Numbered from the stretch's first letter, positions 15,916 through 27,249 are shown. The stretch: 64,000 bases of DNA from Micromonospora sp. C95 (GCF_018070465.1 NZ_JAGPXT010000004.1:62001-126000), one strand, 5' to 3'. Program-made: numbers and translations. The notes: a model not told the origin generated them from the sequence alone.

Positions 15916-16899
15916 ATGCAGCTCGTCCAGCGTCGCCCGCTGCCGCCGCAGCTGTCCCGGGTACGCACCGGCGGCCTGCTGCCCCTGCTCGCGATACTCG
16001 CGGTGCTGCTGGTCCTGGTCGCCGTCCGCCAGCCCGACTTCCTGGCTCCGGCCTCCCTGATGTCCTTCCTCGGCCGGTCGGCACCGATCATCCTGCTCGC
16101 CGCCGGTCAGTACTTCGTGATCGTCTCCGGCGAGTTCGACCTGTCCGTGGGCTCCTTGGTCACCGCGCAGGTCGTGGTCGCCGCCCGGCTGATCGACAGC
16201 GATCCGTCCCGCACCTGGCCGGTGGTGCTGGTGCTGCTCGCCGGTGGGGTGCTCGTCGGGCTGGTCAACGGGCTGATCACGACGCGCCTGCGGGTGCCCT
16301 CGTTCATCACCACCCTCGGCATGTTCCTGATCCTGGTGGGGGCGGTCTATCTCTGGTCCGACGGCGCGCCGAAGGGCGGGCTCTCCGAGGAGTTCCGTCG
16401 GTTCGGCCGGCGTGCCTTCGAGGACGTGCCGGTGCTCGGCCGCATCCCGTACGCCCTGGTGATTCTGCTGGTCCTGGCCACGCTCGCGGTGCTGTTGATG
16501 CGCTCCGACTTCGGCCGGATCCTGGTCGCGGTCGGGGACAACGCGCGTGCGGCGGCGCTGAGCGGCGCCCGGGTGCGCCGTACCCGGACCATCGCCTTCA
16601 TGCTCAGCGGCCTCGCCGCCGCCGTCGCGGCCATCCTGATCGGCGGCTACAGCGGCGTGTCCTTCCAGGCCGGTGCCGGTCTGGAGTTCGGTGCCATCAC
16701 CGCGGTCGTCCTCGGCGGCGTCGCCCTGGGCGGCGGACGTGGCTCGGTCGTCGGCGCGATGCTCGGCGCGCTGACCCTCGAACTGCTCTTCACGCTCATG
16801 AACTTCTACGGCGTCTCCGGCGCCCTCAGACCGACCGTCCAGGGCGCCATCATCCTGTTCGCCGTGGCGGTCTCCACCCGACGTTCCACGTCGCGATAA
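15916..16899 (+). CDS. CUT2 sugar ABC transporter permease 2 (RbsC family)
   Basis: A 327-aa BPD_transp_2 permease starting one base after the stop of permease 1. Family marks include AGQYFVIVSGEFDLSVGSLV and AITAVVLGGVALGGGRGSVVGAMLGAL. About ten membrane segments. Having two different permease genes with one fused double ATPase is usual for CUT2 systems. Confidence 0.92.
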   Translation: MQLVQRRPLPPQLSRVRTGGLLPLLAILAVLLVLVAVRQPDFLAPASLMSFLGRSAPIILLAAGQYFVIVSGEFDLSVGSLVTAQVVVAARLIDSDPSRTWPVVLVLLAGGVLVGLVNGLITTRLRVPSFITTLGMFLILVGAVYLWSDGAPKGGLSEEFRRFGRRAFEDVPVLGRIPYALVILLVLATLAVLLMRSDFGRILVAVGDNARAAALSGARVRRTRTIAFMLSGLAAAVAAILIGGYSGVSFQAGAGLEFGAITAVVLGGVALGGGRGSVVGAMLGALTLELLFTLMNFYGVSGALRPTVQGAIILFAVAVSTRRSTSR

Positions 16900-16921
16900 G
16901 TCGAGATAAGGGGAATTCTTC

Positions 16922-18109
16922 ATGAAACGACGCATGGCGGCCACGGCCGCGCTCCTCCTGGTGTCCCTCGTCGGCTGTGCCACGGACGAGCCCGTGGCGA
17001 CCCCGTCGGACGGCGCCTCCGCACCCCCGGCCGGGGCCGGCACCGGCGAGCAGTCGAAGTTCTTCGTGCAGGCCGACTACGACAACGAACTCGCGTTGCT
17101 CGACGCCGCACCGACCGGGCCGGCCGACAAGCCGTGGGAGCAGGTGCTCAATCCCAAGATGGTGGACACCGCGAAGTTCAAGAAGGACGGCCCCTACAAG
17201 ATCTGCTTCTCCAACGCGGCGCTGAACAACCCGTGGCGGCAGGTCGGCTTCAAGACCATGCAGGCCGAGGTCGAGGCGCAGGGCGACCGGATCTCCGAGT
17301 TCGTCCACGTCGACGCCGAGGGCAAGGACCAGAAGCAGATCGCCGACATCAACGACCTGCTCGGCAAGAGCTGTGACGCGCTCATCGTCTCGCCGAACAC
17401 CACCGCCACGCTCACCCCGGCCGTGACGGCGGCCTGCGACGCCGGCCTGCCGGTGATCGTCTTCGACCGCGGCGTCGACACCGACTGCCCGGTGACGTTC
17501 ATCAACCCGATCGGCGGGTACGGGTTCGGTCACGTCGGAGCGGAGTTCGTCAGCCAGCGGATGAAGCCCGGCGGCAAGGTTCTCGCGCTGCGCATCCTGC
17601 CCGGCGTCGACGTGCTGGAGACCCGGTGGTCCGCCGCGAAGGTGGCGTTCGACAAGGCGCAGGTCGACGTGGTCGGGGTCGAGTTCACCGACGGCGACCC
17701 GGCCAAGACCAAGAAGATCGTCAACGACTACATCCAGCGGCACGGCACCATCGACGGCGTCTGGATGGATGCCGGCGCGGTCGCCGTGGCGGCGGTGGAG
17801 GCGTTCCAGGACGCCGGTCAGCCGGTGCCGCCGATCAACGGTGAGGACCAGCTCGACTTCCTCAAGATGTGGAAGGAGGAGGGGCTCACCGCGATCGCGC
17901 CCACGTACCCGACCTACCAGTGGCGTACGCCGATCATCGCGGCGCTGCGGATCCTCGACGGCCAGCAGGTGTCCGACCCGTGGAAGCTGCCCCAGCCGAC
18001 GATCACCCAGGAGAACCTGGACAGCTATCTCGACCCGAACATGCCGCCGCTGCACTACGCGATGTGCGGCTGCACGGACCTGCCGGGTTACCCGCAGCGC
18101 TGGAAGTAG
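16922..18109 (+). CDS. CUT2 sugar-binding lipoprotein (periplasmic-binding-protein-like)
   Basis: A 395-aa extracellular binding protein. Lipobox LVGC gives a lipidated Cys at about residue 19. The mature protein has the type-I fold pattern: YKICFSNAALNNPWRQVGF, SPNTTATLTPAVTAACDAG, LPVIVFDRGVDTDCPV, WMDAGAVAVAAVEAF. GGGGA precedes the ATG. It follows both permeases in the operon. Pentose or deoxyhexose is the usual ligand class; specificity is not readable. Confidence 0.92.
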   Translation: MKRRMAATAALLLVSLVGCATDEPVATPSDGASAPPAGAGTGEQSKFFVQADYDNELALLDAAPTGPADKPWEQVLNPKMVDTAKFKKDGPYKICFSNAALNNPWRQVGFKTMQAEVEAQGDRISEFVHVDAEGKDQKQIADINDLLGKSCDALIVSPNTTATLTPAVTAACDAGLPVIVFDRGVDTDCPVTFINPIGGYGFGHVGAEFVSQRMKPGGKVLALRILPGVDVLETRWSAAKVAFDKAQVDVVGVEFTDGDPAKTKKIVNDYIQRHGTIDGVWMDAGAVAVAAVEAFQDAGQPVPPINGEDQLDFLKMWKEEGLTAIAPTYPTYQWRTPIIAALRILDGQQVSDPWKLPQPTITQENLDSYLDPNMPPLHYAMCGCTDLPGYPQRWK

Positions 18110-18116
18110 GCGTCCG

Positions 18117-18968
18117 ATGCGTGCCGTCGGTGTCAATCCCTGGGTCTGGGCCTCGCCGGTCGACGACGAGGCCCTGGCCGCGCTGATCCCACGGATCGCG
18201 GCGCTCGGCTTCGACGCGGTCGAACTGCCGATCGAGCAGCCGGGCGACTGGGACCCGTACCGCGTCCGCGACCTGCTCGCCAGGTACGGACTGGCCGCGG
18301 CCGGCGTCTGTGCGGTGACCCCGCCCGGGCGGGAACTCGTCGAGGCCGAACCCGCCGTGGTGAAGGCCACGGTGGCGTACCTGAACGGCTGCGTGGACAG
18401 CGCGGCGATCATCGGCGCGCCCTGCGTCGGTGGTCCGGTCTACGCGTCGGTCGGCCGCACCTGGCGGATGACGCCGGCCGAACGCGCCAACTGTTACGTG
18501 GATTTCCGCCGGGCGCTGGTACCGGTCGCCGATCGGGCCGGCGAGCGGGGGGTGTCCATCGGGGTGGAGGCGCTCAACCGGTACGAGACAAGCGTGGTGA
18601 ACACGCTCGAACAGGCCGTGGAGATGATCGACGGCCTGCCGTCGAACGTCGGTCTCATGATCGACACGTATCACATGAACATCGAGGAGGCGAACCCGTA
18701 CGCGGCGCTGGCCGCGGCGGGTCCGCACATCAAGCACGTACAGGTCAGCGGCACCAACCGGGGGGCGCCCGGGTCGGATCACCTGGACTGGCCCCGGCTG
18801 CTCGCCGCCCTGGCCGCCACCGGCTACTGGGGTGCGATCTGCATCGAGTCGTTCACCCCGGAGAACGCGACGATCGCGACCGCCGCCTCGATCTGGCGCC
18901 CGCTCGCCCCGTCACCGGACCGGCTCGCGGGGGACGGGCTGGCCTATCTCCGGAGCATCCTCGGCTGA
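18117..18968 (+). CDS. TIM-barrel sugar isomerase/epimerase (DTE/hydroxypyruvate-isomerase-like)
   Basis: A 283-aa AP-endonuclease-2-fold enzyme. Putative metal ligands are E151 (GVEALNRYE), D183 (MIDTYHMN) and E244 (CIESF). The fourth position, His in D-tagatose 3-epimerase, falls on Q209 (KHVQVSGTNRG), as in the hydroxypyruvate-isomerase branch. R215, which normally contacts the substrate, is kept. It would interconvert ketoses or aldose/ketose after import by the CUT2 system. It begins 7 bp after the binding-protein stop and is the last gene of the operon. Substrate unknown. Confidence 0.85.
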   Translation: MRAVGVNPWVWASPVDDEALAALIPRIAALGFDAVELPIEQPGDWDPYRVRDLLARYGLAAAGVCAVTPPGRELVEAEPAVVKATVAYLNGCVDSAAIIGAPCVGGPVYASVGRTWRMTPAERANCYVDFRRALVPVADRAGERGVSIGVEALNRYETSVVNTLEQAVEMIDGLPSNVGLMIDTYHMNIEEANPYAALAAAGPHIKHVQVSGTNRGAPGSDHLDWPRLLAALAATGYWGAICIESFTPENATIATAASIWRPLAPSPDRLAGDGLAYLRSILG

Positions 18969-21497
<2,529 letters not shown>

Positions 21498-21502
21498 CGC
21501 TC

Positions 21503-21540
21503 CGGGTGGGTGGGTTCGTGCGCCGGAACCCACCCACCCG
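21503..21540. terminator. Strong stem-loop between convergent genes
   Basis: A perfect 15-bp stem (21503-21517 with 21526-21540, CGGGTGGGTGGGTTC and its complement) around an 8-base loop, starting 6 bp after the beta-helix stop and ending 19 bp before the stop of the minus-strand gene. Confidence 0.8.
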
Positions 21541-21558
21541 GGCCGGCCCGCTGTCGGT

Positions 21559-22812
21559 TCAGGACGCCTGCCGGCGAAGGTGTTCGGCGAAGGCGGCCTG
21601 GCTGCCCAGCATCACCATGATCGCGTTGCGGTAGGCGACCGAACCCCACAGGTGCAGTTCCTCGTCGTCGATGTCGCCGAAGATCCCGGCGAGCGCCCGG
21701 CGTTCGCGGCGGTCGAGGACCTGCTGCGGCCGGGCGAGCAGCGCACCCTCGCGACGCAGGGCGTCGAGGTGGGCGGCCACGGCCGAGGTGTACGCGGGGC
21801 CACCGAGTTCCTCGAGCATGCCGAACTCGAAGAGGTGCAGCGCCGCCTCCGACTCCCAGTCCGGCTCACGCTGGACGTGGCGGATCAGCATCACGTGCCG
21901 CGCCTCGAACAGCAGCAGGATCCCCCGGCCGAGCCGACTCAGCGGCCGGCGGCTCGACGGCAGCCGCAACGTGCGTACCGGTTGCCCGGCGGCCACCTCC
22001 ACCGCACCGGCGAAGCTGGGCATCCGCGTACTGCCGGGCACCGGGTCGGGCACCAGGCAGACCCGGTCCGCGTAGACCAGGTCATCCCGGCCGGAGAGCG
22101 ACCGCATCGCCGTCGCGTACGCCTCGGCGAGGGGACGGTCGTCGGCCGGCAAGTCCGGGTCGAGGGCGTAGACCAGCCCCGGCACCCCGGCCGCCGGGAC
22201 GCCCAGCACCGCGGAACTGCGCAGGAAACCCCAGGTCGTTGCGGCCCAACGGCTGCGCCGCGCCACCTCGGCGGCGGTGTCCCGCCAGTCGTGGGCGAGC
22301 CGCAGCCGGTCCCGGACGTCGGCGATGTCGGTCATCTCGAGCAGTGCCCGGGGCAGCGCCGCCACGGGGTCCACGTCGAGCGGGTCGGTGACCACGGCGG
22401 GACCGATCGCCGCATGCTCGGCGCAGTCCGCTGCGGTGTGCGGATTGCCGGTGGCACCGTGGCAGTCTCCCAGCCAGGTGACCGCACGACTCGTCGACTG
22501 CCGGGCGAACGCGGGCGCCGGCAGCATGCCGGCGCGCAGGATCCGCTCGTACTGCACCCGGGCACGGCCCGTGCGCAGCATGTCGAGCGGCAGGACCGGG
22601 GTCAGGCGCAGGACCGCCTCGATGATCAGGCAGTGCGGGCAGACGGGCCCGTCCGGGTCGACCACGCGGAACTCCCGCAGATGGTCGAGCCCGGGCTGCT
22701 CCCACTGCACCCCGATGCCGCCGCCCTCACGCAGCATCACGTAGAGGTGAGTGGTGGCCTGCCGGTCCCGGGTGACGGCCACCACCTCGTCGAGGAACCG
22801 CCGCCTGCTCAT
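21559..22812 (-). CDS. Protein of unknown function, 417 aa
   Basis: I do not recognise a family. The start is ATG 22812, with GGAG close upstream; the reading frame runs further but the upstream part is shadow sequence over the divergent leader region. The protein is mixed alpha/beta with no signal peptide or membrane segment. It contains CPHC (C58/C61) and scattered later Cys/His (LGDCHGATGNPHTAADCAEH), which could bind metal. A C-terminal helical part contains FEARHVMLIRHVQRE and LHLFEFGMLEELGG. It is divergent from the leader-ORF/MFS transcript, so the two may be co-regulated. Confidence 0.75.
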   Translation of the reverse strand: MSRRRFLDEVVAVTRDRQATTHLYVMLREGGGIGVQWEQPGLDHLREFRVVDPDGPVCPHCLIIEAVLRLTPVLPLDMLRTGRARVQYERILRAGMLPAPAFARQSTSRAVTWLGDCHGATGNPHTAADCAEHAAIGPAVVTDPLDVDPVAALPRALLEMTDIADVRDRLRLAHDWRDTAAEVARRSRWAATTWGFLRSSAVLGVPAAGVPGLVYALDPDLPADDRPLAEAYATAMRSLSGRDDLVYADRVCLVPDPVPGSTRMPSFAGAVEVAAGQPVRTLRLPSSRRPLSRLGRGILLLFEARHVMLIRHVQREPDWESEAALHLFEFGMLEELGGPAYTSAVAAHLDALRREGALLARPQQVLDRRERRALAGIFGDIDDEELHLWGSVAYRNAIMVMLGSQAAFAEHLRRQAS

Positions 22813-22933
22813 CTGCTCCACCGGATCACTGTATCGACCGGCGTCGCGATCATGGCCTGGCGAAACCGGTGTCGGCGTGCGGCATCGAGTGGCTATCCTC
22901 CGCTTCGACATCCGTCGACGGACAGGAGTTGAG

Positions 22934-22990
22934 ATGCGCTTCGACCTGGTCACGGCCCCCGCTCCGGCGCGAGAGTTCACCCTGCGCTGA
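22934..22990 (+). CDS. Possible 18-codon regulatory leader peptide
   Basis: AGGAG followed by ATG at a good distance opens an 18-codon frame, MRFDLVTAPAPAREFTLR, stopping at 22988-22990. It lies 97 bp before the MFS start, and the gap contains two small GC-rich hairpins (23012-23024 and 23029-23045). A well-formed short ORF plus hairpins ahead of an exporter is the arrangement used for ribosome-stalling attenuation. Peptide translation is inferred. Confidence 0.45.
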   Translation: MRFDLVTAPAPAREFTLR

Positions 22991-23011
22991 CCTGCGCGGC
23001 CCATCGTCGGT

Positions 23012-23045
23012 CCACCGGCGGTGGCGGTGCTCCTCGCTGCGGAGC
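23012..23045 (+). promoter_or_regulatory. Tandem hairpins between leader ORF and MFS gene
   Basis: CCACC-GGC-GGTGG (23012-23024) and GCTCC-N7-GGAGC (23029-23045) are adjacent 5-bp-stem hairpins in the untranslated gap. They could form the attenuator switch that the leader peptide would control; there is no clear U-tract, so control of translation is as likely as termination. Confidence 0.35.
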
Positions 23046-23087
23046 GGTCCCCTGACGGCCGTTTCCCTGCCAGCTCGAGGAGCAATC

Positions 23088-24314
23088 TTGCGTGCCCTGA
23101 TATCCGCGCGTCTCGGCGCGGACTTCGCCAGACTCTGGACCGCCTCGGCGGTGTCCAACGTCGGTGACGGCATCACCATGGCGGCCGGCCCACTGCTGGT
23201 CGCCTCCATCACCGACAGTCCGGCGCTGATCGCCGGTGCCGTCTTCGTACAACAGTTGCCCTGGTTGTTGTTCGCCCTGCTCAGTGGCGCCTACGTGGAC
23301 CGGCTCGACCGGCGTCGCCTGGTGGTGACGGTGAACCTGATCCGGGCCGTCGCGCTCACCACGCTGGCCCTCACCGTCGCCACCGGAACCGTCACCCTGG
23401 CCGTCTGCTACGCGGTGCTCTTCCTGCTCGGTACGGGGGAGACGCTTGCCGACACCGCCATGGGGGCGTTGCTGCCCTCGGTGGTCGCCCCCGACCGGCT
23501 GCCGAGCGCGAACGCGCGGCTCTACGCCACCTTCACGATCGGCAACCAGTTCGTGGCCAAGCCGCTGGGTGCCTGGCTGTTCGTGATCGCCGCGGCGGTG
23601 CCGTTCGGGCTCAACGCACTCACGTTCGCCGTCGCCGCGGTGCTGCTGGCGAGCCTGCGGCCGGCACCGGAACCGGTGGCCACGACGCACACCTCGGTGG
23701 TCCGCTCGATCGCCGAGGGGGTGCGGTGGTTGTGGCGACACCGGCTGCTGCGGACCCTGGCCCTGAGCATGGGCGTGGGCAACGTCGCCTTCTGCGCCGC
23801 GTTCGCGGTGTTCGTGCTCTACTGTCGGCAACGTCTGGGCGTCTCCGACGTCGGTTACGGTCTCCTGCTCACCGCGTTCGCGGTCGGTGGGCTGGCCGGC
23901 ACCGCGCTGGCGACCCGGCTGGTCCGGACGTTCGGACGAACCGTGGTGCTGCGGATCGGGCTGGTCATCGAGATGGTCACCCATCTGATCCTGGCGACCA
24001 CCACGGCGGTCTGGGTCGTGGTGGTCGTCCTGGTCGTCTTCAGCGCGCACGGCATGGTCTGGGGAATAACCGTCGCGTCGCTGCGGCAGCGGCTGGTGCC
24101 GCACCACCTGCTCGGCCGGGTCGGCAGCGCGTACGCGGTGCTCGATCTCGGCGGGGCGGCGGTCGGGTCCCTCCTCGGTGGCCTGATCGCCGGCATCTGG
24201 GACGTCACGACACCGTTCTGGATCGCCGGGCTCACGATGGCGGTCGTCGCTCTCGCCGCCTGGCGACCGCTGGCCCAGAGCCCGAACCGGTCGGAGACTA
24301 TCGAAGAGGGCTGA
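23088..24314 (+). CDS. MFS efflux transporter (MefA/EntS-like, MFS_3)
   Basis: A 408-aa major facilitator with twelve predicted membrane segments. The N-terminal half has FARLWTASAVSNVGDGITMAAGPLL and the loop motif GAYVDRLDRRRLVV (motif A type GxxxDRxxRR). These fit drug exporters of the DHA3 group, which includes macrolide and siderophore exporters. The start is TTG 23088, the codon with GAGGAG at the right distance; in-frame codons before it overlap the leader region. The leader ORF upstream suggests induction by ribosome-targeting compounds. The substrate is unknown. Confidence 0.88.
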   Translation: MRALISARLGADFARLWTASAVSNVGDGITMAAGPLLVASITDSPALIAGAVFVQQLPWLLFALLSGAYVDRLDRRRLVVTVNLIRAVALTTLALTVATGTVTLAVCYAVLFLLGTGETLADTAMGALLPSVVAPDRLPSANARLYATFTIGNQFVAKPLGAWLFVIAAAVPFGLNALTFAVAAVLLASLRPAPEPVATTHTSVVRSIAEGVRWLWRHRLLRTLALSMGVGNVAFCAAFAVFVLYCRQRLGVSDVGYGLLLTAFAVGGLAGTALATRLVRTFGRTVVLRIGLVIEMVTHLILATTTAVWVVVVVLVVFSAHGMVWGITVASLRQRLVPHHLLGRVGSAYAVLDLGGAAVGSLLGGLIAGIWDVTTPFWIAGLTMAVVALAAWRPLAQSPNRSETIEEG

Positions 24315-24364
24315 TTACCGTACCATCGGGCTGTTCTTCCCTGGGCGGGTGCGGAGGAGACCGC

Positions 24365-25957
24365 ATGGACGACGTGACCCTCCGAGCCCTGAGGCTACTG
24401 GAGGAGGCACAGGCCGGTGGCGCGGCCCAGGTGCTGGCCGAGGCGGTCGCGGCACTGCGGGAACCGACCGGGGAACTGCGCGACGGCCCCGCGGCGATGC
24501 ACTTCGCGCGCGTCGTGGCGCTGACCCGGCTCGGTGACCTGCGCGCCGCGATCGCCGCCGCCGATCTGATGCTTGTCGCCGCCGAGCGGGAGAACAGCTC
24601 CGGGTGGCGCTCGTGCGCGTTGTCGCTGCGCGCCGACCGGCGGCTGCGCCTCGGCGACCAGGACATCGCCGAGTACGACATCGAGGCCGTCCTGCGGGAT
24701 CTCGTCCGCGCGGAGACGGCCCTGCTGGCCGGCGAACCCGATCCGGTGATCGAGGGCAACGCCCGCACCGGGCTGGCCATCGGGTACGCGAAACTGCGCC
24801 TCTACGAGCTGGCGGCGCCACAGTTCCAGGCGGCGTACGAGACCACCTGCCGACCCGGGTACCCGGACAACGGCAACCGGGCGATGTGGCTGTGCAACCT
24901 GGCCGAACTCAACCTGATGTGGGCCCTGGAGCTGTACCAGGTGGGTCAGGTCGCCGAGGCCGAGAAGCACACCACGGTGGCCGAGGAGCACGCGATGCGG
25001 GCGATGACGGAAGCCTCCGGCCCCAAGGCGGAGGTGTGGCGGCTCTCCGCGTCGCTGTTCGCGGCGTGCGCCCGCGCCGACCGCCAGGACCCGGCCGGCG
25101 CGGCGGAGGACATCCCCCGGTTCCTGGCGTCGCTGCAGGAGCACGGTGTCGAACAGCGACACCAGGAGCAACTGCTGTGCCGGCCGTTCCACGCCGTAGC
25201 GCTCAGCCGGTCCGGGCGGCCGGGTGAGGCGCTGCGCGTCATCGAGGAGGCGGTGACCGGCCTGTCACCCGACAACGACTGGTTGATCACGGCGGCGCTG
25301 CACCGTACGCACGCGGTGCTGTTGGCGAAGGACGGGACACCCGACGCGCTGCCCGGCCTCACCTACGGCGACGCGCTCGCGGAACTGCTGTGGCGCCAGC
25401 GACATCGCTGGCTGCACGCGGCAGTGACGATGCAGTCGTACGACGTGCTGCGGTGGCAGCACGAGCGGGCCGAACGGGCCGCACGGATCGACCCGCTCAC
25501 CGGGGTGGCCAACCGGCGTGGTCTGGACAGCTTCCTGGAGCGCCTGGCCACTCCCACGGCGACCGGGACGGATCCAGTGGCGGTGCTGATCGTGGACGTG
25601 GACAGGTTCAAGGACGTCAACGACTCGTTGGGACACGCCACCGGCGACGACGTGTTGCGGGCGGTGGCCCAGGTGGTCGCGGGAAGTGTCCGCCGGGACG
25701 ATCTCGTCGCCCGGCTCGGCGGTGACGAGTTCGTAGCGATCCTGCCGGGAGCGGATCTCGCCGCCGCCGAGCAGGTCGCCCAGCGGACCGTAGCCGCCGT
25801 GGCGGCTATGCCGGCCTGGCAGGTGACGGTAAGCGTCGGGGTGGCCGGCGGTTCCGCGTACAGCCTCGGAGAGACTCTCGCCCACGCGGACGGTGCGATG
25901 TACGCGGCGAAGCGGGCCGGCGGAAACCGGATGAGCAGCCGTCACCCCGGCACCTGA
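24365..25957 (+). CDS. Diguanylate cyclase with N-terminal helical (TPR-like) sensor region
   Basis: A 530-aa soluble protein that should make cyclic di-GMP from two GTP. Residues 1-370 are helical with repeat-like pairs rich in Ala/Leu (TPR-like). About 375-527 is a GGDEF domain: DPLTGVANRRGL, VLIVDVDRFKDVNDSLGH, and an intact GGDEF signature at 452-456. An RxxD inhibitory site (RRDD) lies just before the signature, so product feedback is likely. GGAGGAG precedes the ATG. No transmembrane segment, so signal input would be cytoplasmic, through the repeat region. It follows the MFS gene by 50 bp and may share its transcript. Confidence 0.92.
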   Translation: MDDVTLRALRLLEEAQAGGAAQVLAEAVAALREPTGELRDGPAAMHFARVVALTRLGDLRAAIAAADLMLVAAERENSSGWRSCALSLRADRRLRLGDQDIAEYDIEAVLRDLVRAETALLAGEPDPVIEGNARTGLAIGYAKLRLYELAAPQFQAAYETTCRPGYPDNGNRAMWLCNLAELNLMWALELYQVGQVAEAEKHTTVAEEHAMRAMTEASGPKAEVWRLSASLFAACARADRQDPAGAAEDIPRFLASLQEHGVEQRHQEQLLCRPFHAVALSRSGRPGEALRVIEEAVTGLSPDNDWLITAALHRTHAVLLAKDGTPDALPGLTYGDALAELLWRQRHRWLHAAVTMQSYDVLRWQHERAERAARIDPLTGVANRRGLDSFLERLATPTATGTDPVAVLIVDVDRFKDVNDSLGHATGDDVLRAVAQVVAGSVRRDDLVARLGGDEFVAILPGADLAAAEQVAQRTVAAVAAMPAWQVTVSVGVAGGSAYSLGETLAHADGAMYAAKRAGGNRMSSRHPGT

Positions 25958-26009
25958 CCGCGGATCGCGCCGGGTGCCGCGGCGTCGGCCGATCCGGCAG
26001 GATCGGTAC

Positions 26010-26756
26010 GTGGACATCGAGCCGGTCGACGTCGCGCCCATCCGGGGGTTCCGCCGCGCGATCCTTCGGCAACGCTGGGATGATCTGATCTTCCTGCACT
26101 GGTCGGTCGAGCCGGCGCGGGTCGCACCGCTGCTGCCGGCCGGCACCCGCCCCGACACGCTCGACGGGCTGACCTACGTCGGGCTGATCGGCTTCCGGAT
26201 GGTCGGTCTGGGGCTGGGTCTCGGACCCGGCGTGCCGTACTTCGGCAGCTTCTGGGAAACCAACGTGCGGTTGTACTCCGTGGACGGCTCCGGCCGACGG
26301 GCCGTGGTCTTCCGCTCGCTCGATGCCTCCCGGCTGGTGCCGGTGCTGGTCGCCCGGGCGACCCTGCGGCTGCCGTACCTGTGGTCGGCCATGAAGCTGG
26401 AGCGCGACGGCGACCGACTCAGCTACCGGTGCCGGCGTCGCTGGCCGGGCCCGACCGGCACGACCAGCCGGATCGAGGTCCGGGTCGGCGGGCCGGTCGC
26501 CGAGCCGACGCCGCTGGACCACTTCGTCACCGCCCGCTGGGGCCTGCACACCCGGGCGTACGGACGTACCCGGCACCTGCCGAACTGGCACCCCCGCTGG
26601 CCACTGCACCACGCGGAACTGCTCGCCCTGGACGACGAACTGGTGACCGCCGCCGGACTGCCGGCACCGCAGGGGGCGCCGAGCAGCGTGCTCTACTCAC
26701 CGGGGGTGCCGGTCGCCTTCGGCCCGCCGTCCAGCGTGCGCCAGACCAGAGCCTGA
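26010..26756 (+). CDS. DUF2071 (YqjF-like) protein
   Basis: A 248-aa cytoplasmic protein of the acetoacetate-decarboxylase-like DUF2071 family. Marks are LRQRWDDLIFLHWSVEP, LLPAGTRPDTLDGLTYVGLIGF and NVRLYSVDGSGRRAVVFRSLDASRL. GTG 26010 is preferred because AGGA lies seven bases upstream; an in-frame GTG at 25974 would add 12 residues. The biochemical role of the family is not established. It stands alone, 52 bp after the GGDEF gene. Confidence 0.82.
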   Translation: MDIEPVDVAPIRGFRRAILRQRWDDLIFLHWSVEPARVAPLLPAGTRPDTLDGLTYVGLIGFRMVGLGLGLGPGVPYFGSFWETNVRLYSVDGSGRRAVVFRSLDASRLVPVLVARATLRLPYLWSAMKLERDGDRLSYRCRRRWPGPTGTTSRIEVRVGGPVAEPTPLDHFVTARWGLHTRAYGRTRHLPNWHPRWPLHHAELLALDDELVTAAGLPAPQGAPSSVLYSPGVPVAFGPPSSVRQTRA

Positions 26757-26778
26757 TCAGCAGGCGATCGCCGGCGAC

Positions 26779-26935
26779 TCAAGCCGCCGCGTCGCGTGGC
26801 TCGAAACTGACGCTGAGGCTAACCTCCAAGGCCGCCGCCAACCGCTCCAACACGGGCAGGGTCGGGACGGTGCCGCCGGCCTCGAACCGTGCGACCGCGC
26901 TCCCGCAGCGAGGCCCAATCACTACGCTCGCCCAT
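26779..26935 (-). pseudogene. Remnant of a HigA-like XRE antitoxin
   Basis: The 5' end (ATG 26935, MGERSDWASLRER) and the 3' end (AVARFEAGGTVPTLPVLERLAAAL) are both recognisable as the start and end of an actinobacterial XRE-type antitoxin, but they lie in different frames and the roughly 45-50 residues between them, including most of the helix-turn-helix, are missing. A deletion with a frame change explains this. It follows the toxin remnant with a 3-bp gap, the normal toxin-antitoxin order. Confidence 0.7.
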
Positions 26936-26938
26936 GAG

Positions 26939-27249
26939 CTAGCCCTCCTTCTCCACGACGCGGTGCGCCTCATCAATGCATCTGGCCAATACCCGGCGTG
27001 CTCGGTCGACCTCTCGCTCGTCGCGCACACGCGCGTCTTGTGAAAGACGGTCAGCAAGATGATCCGCTTGTCCGACGCGATCCAGTAGGTGATCCTGACT
27101 GCTTGCCGCTCCAGGTAGAACCGCAACTCGCGTAGCTTCCCATCCAGCTGTTTCGTGTACGGCTCGCCCAGCAGCAGCCCTTGTTCGGCCAGTGGGCCGC
27201 GGGAAGCGGCCACCGCGTGTGGACGGGTCGCGATGACGATCGTCCACAC
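26939..27249 (-). pseudogene. Frameshifted HigB/RelE-like toxin
   Basis: GTG 27249 opens a frame with QLDGKLRELRFYLERQAVRITYWIA and RIILLTVFHKTR, typical of the gp49/HigB toxin family. After HKTRV the frame goes wrong; continuing in the adjacent frame gives RVRDEREVDRARRVLARCIDEAH and a stop at 26939, the expected family C-terminus. The break is at a GTGT dinucleotide (near 27030). The N-terminal 25 residues also look shortened compared with the family. I infer an inactive toxin beside an inactive antitoxin. Confidence 0.72.

Noticed and set aside
15859..17043. Minus-strand 394-codon frame across permease and binding protein
   Set aside because: Glu/Gln/His/Arg-rich mirror of hydrophobic permease sequence; a typical artefact in GC-rich membrane-protein genes.
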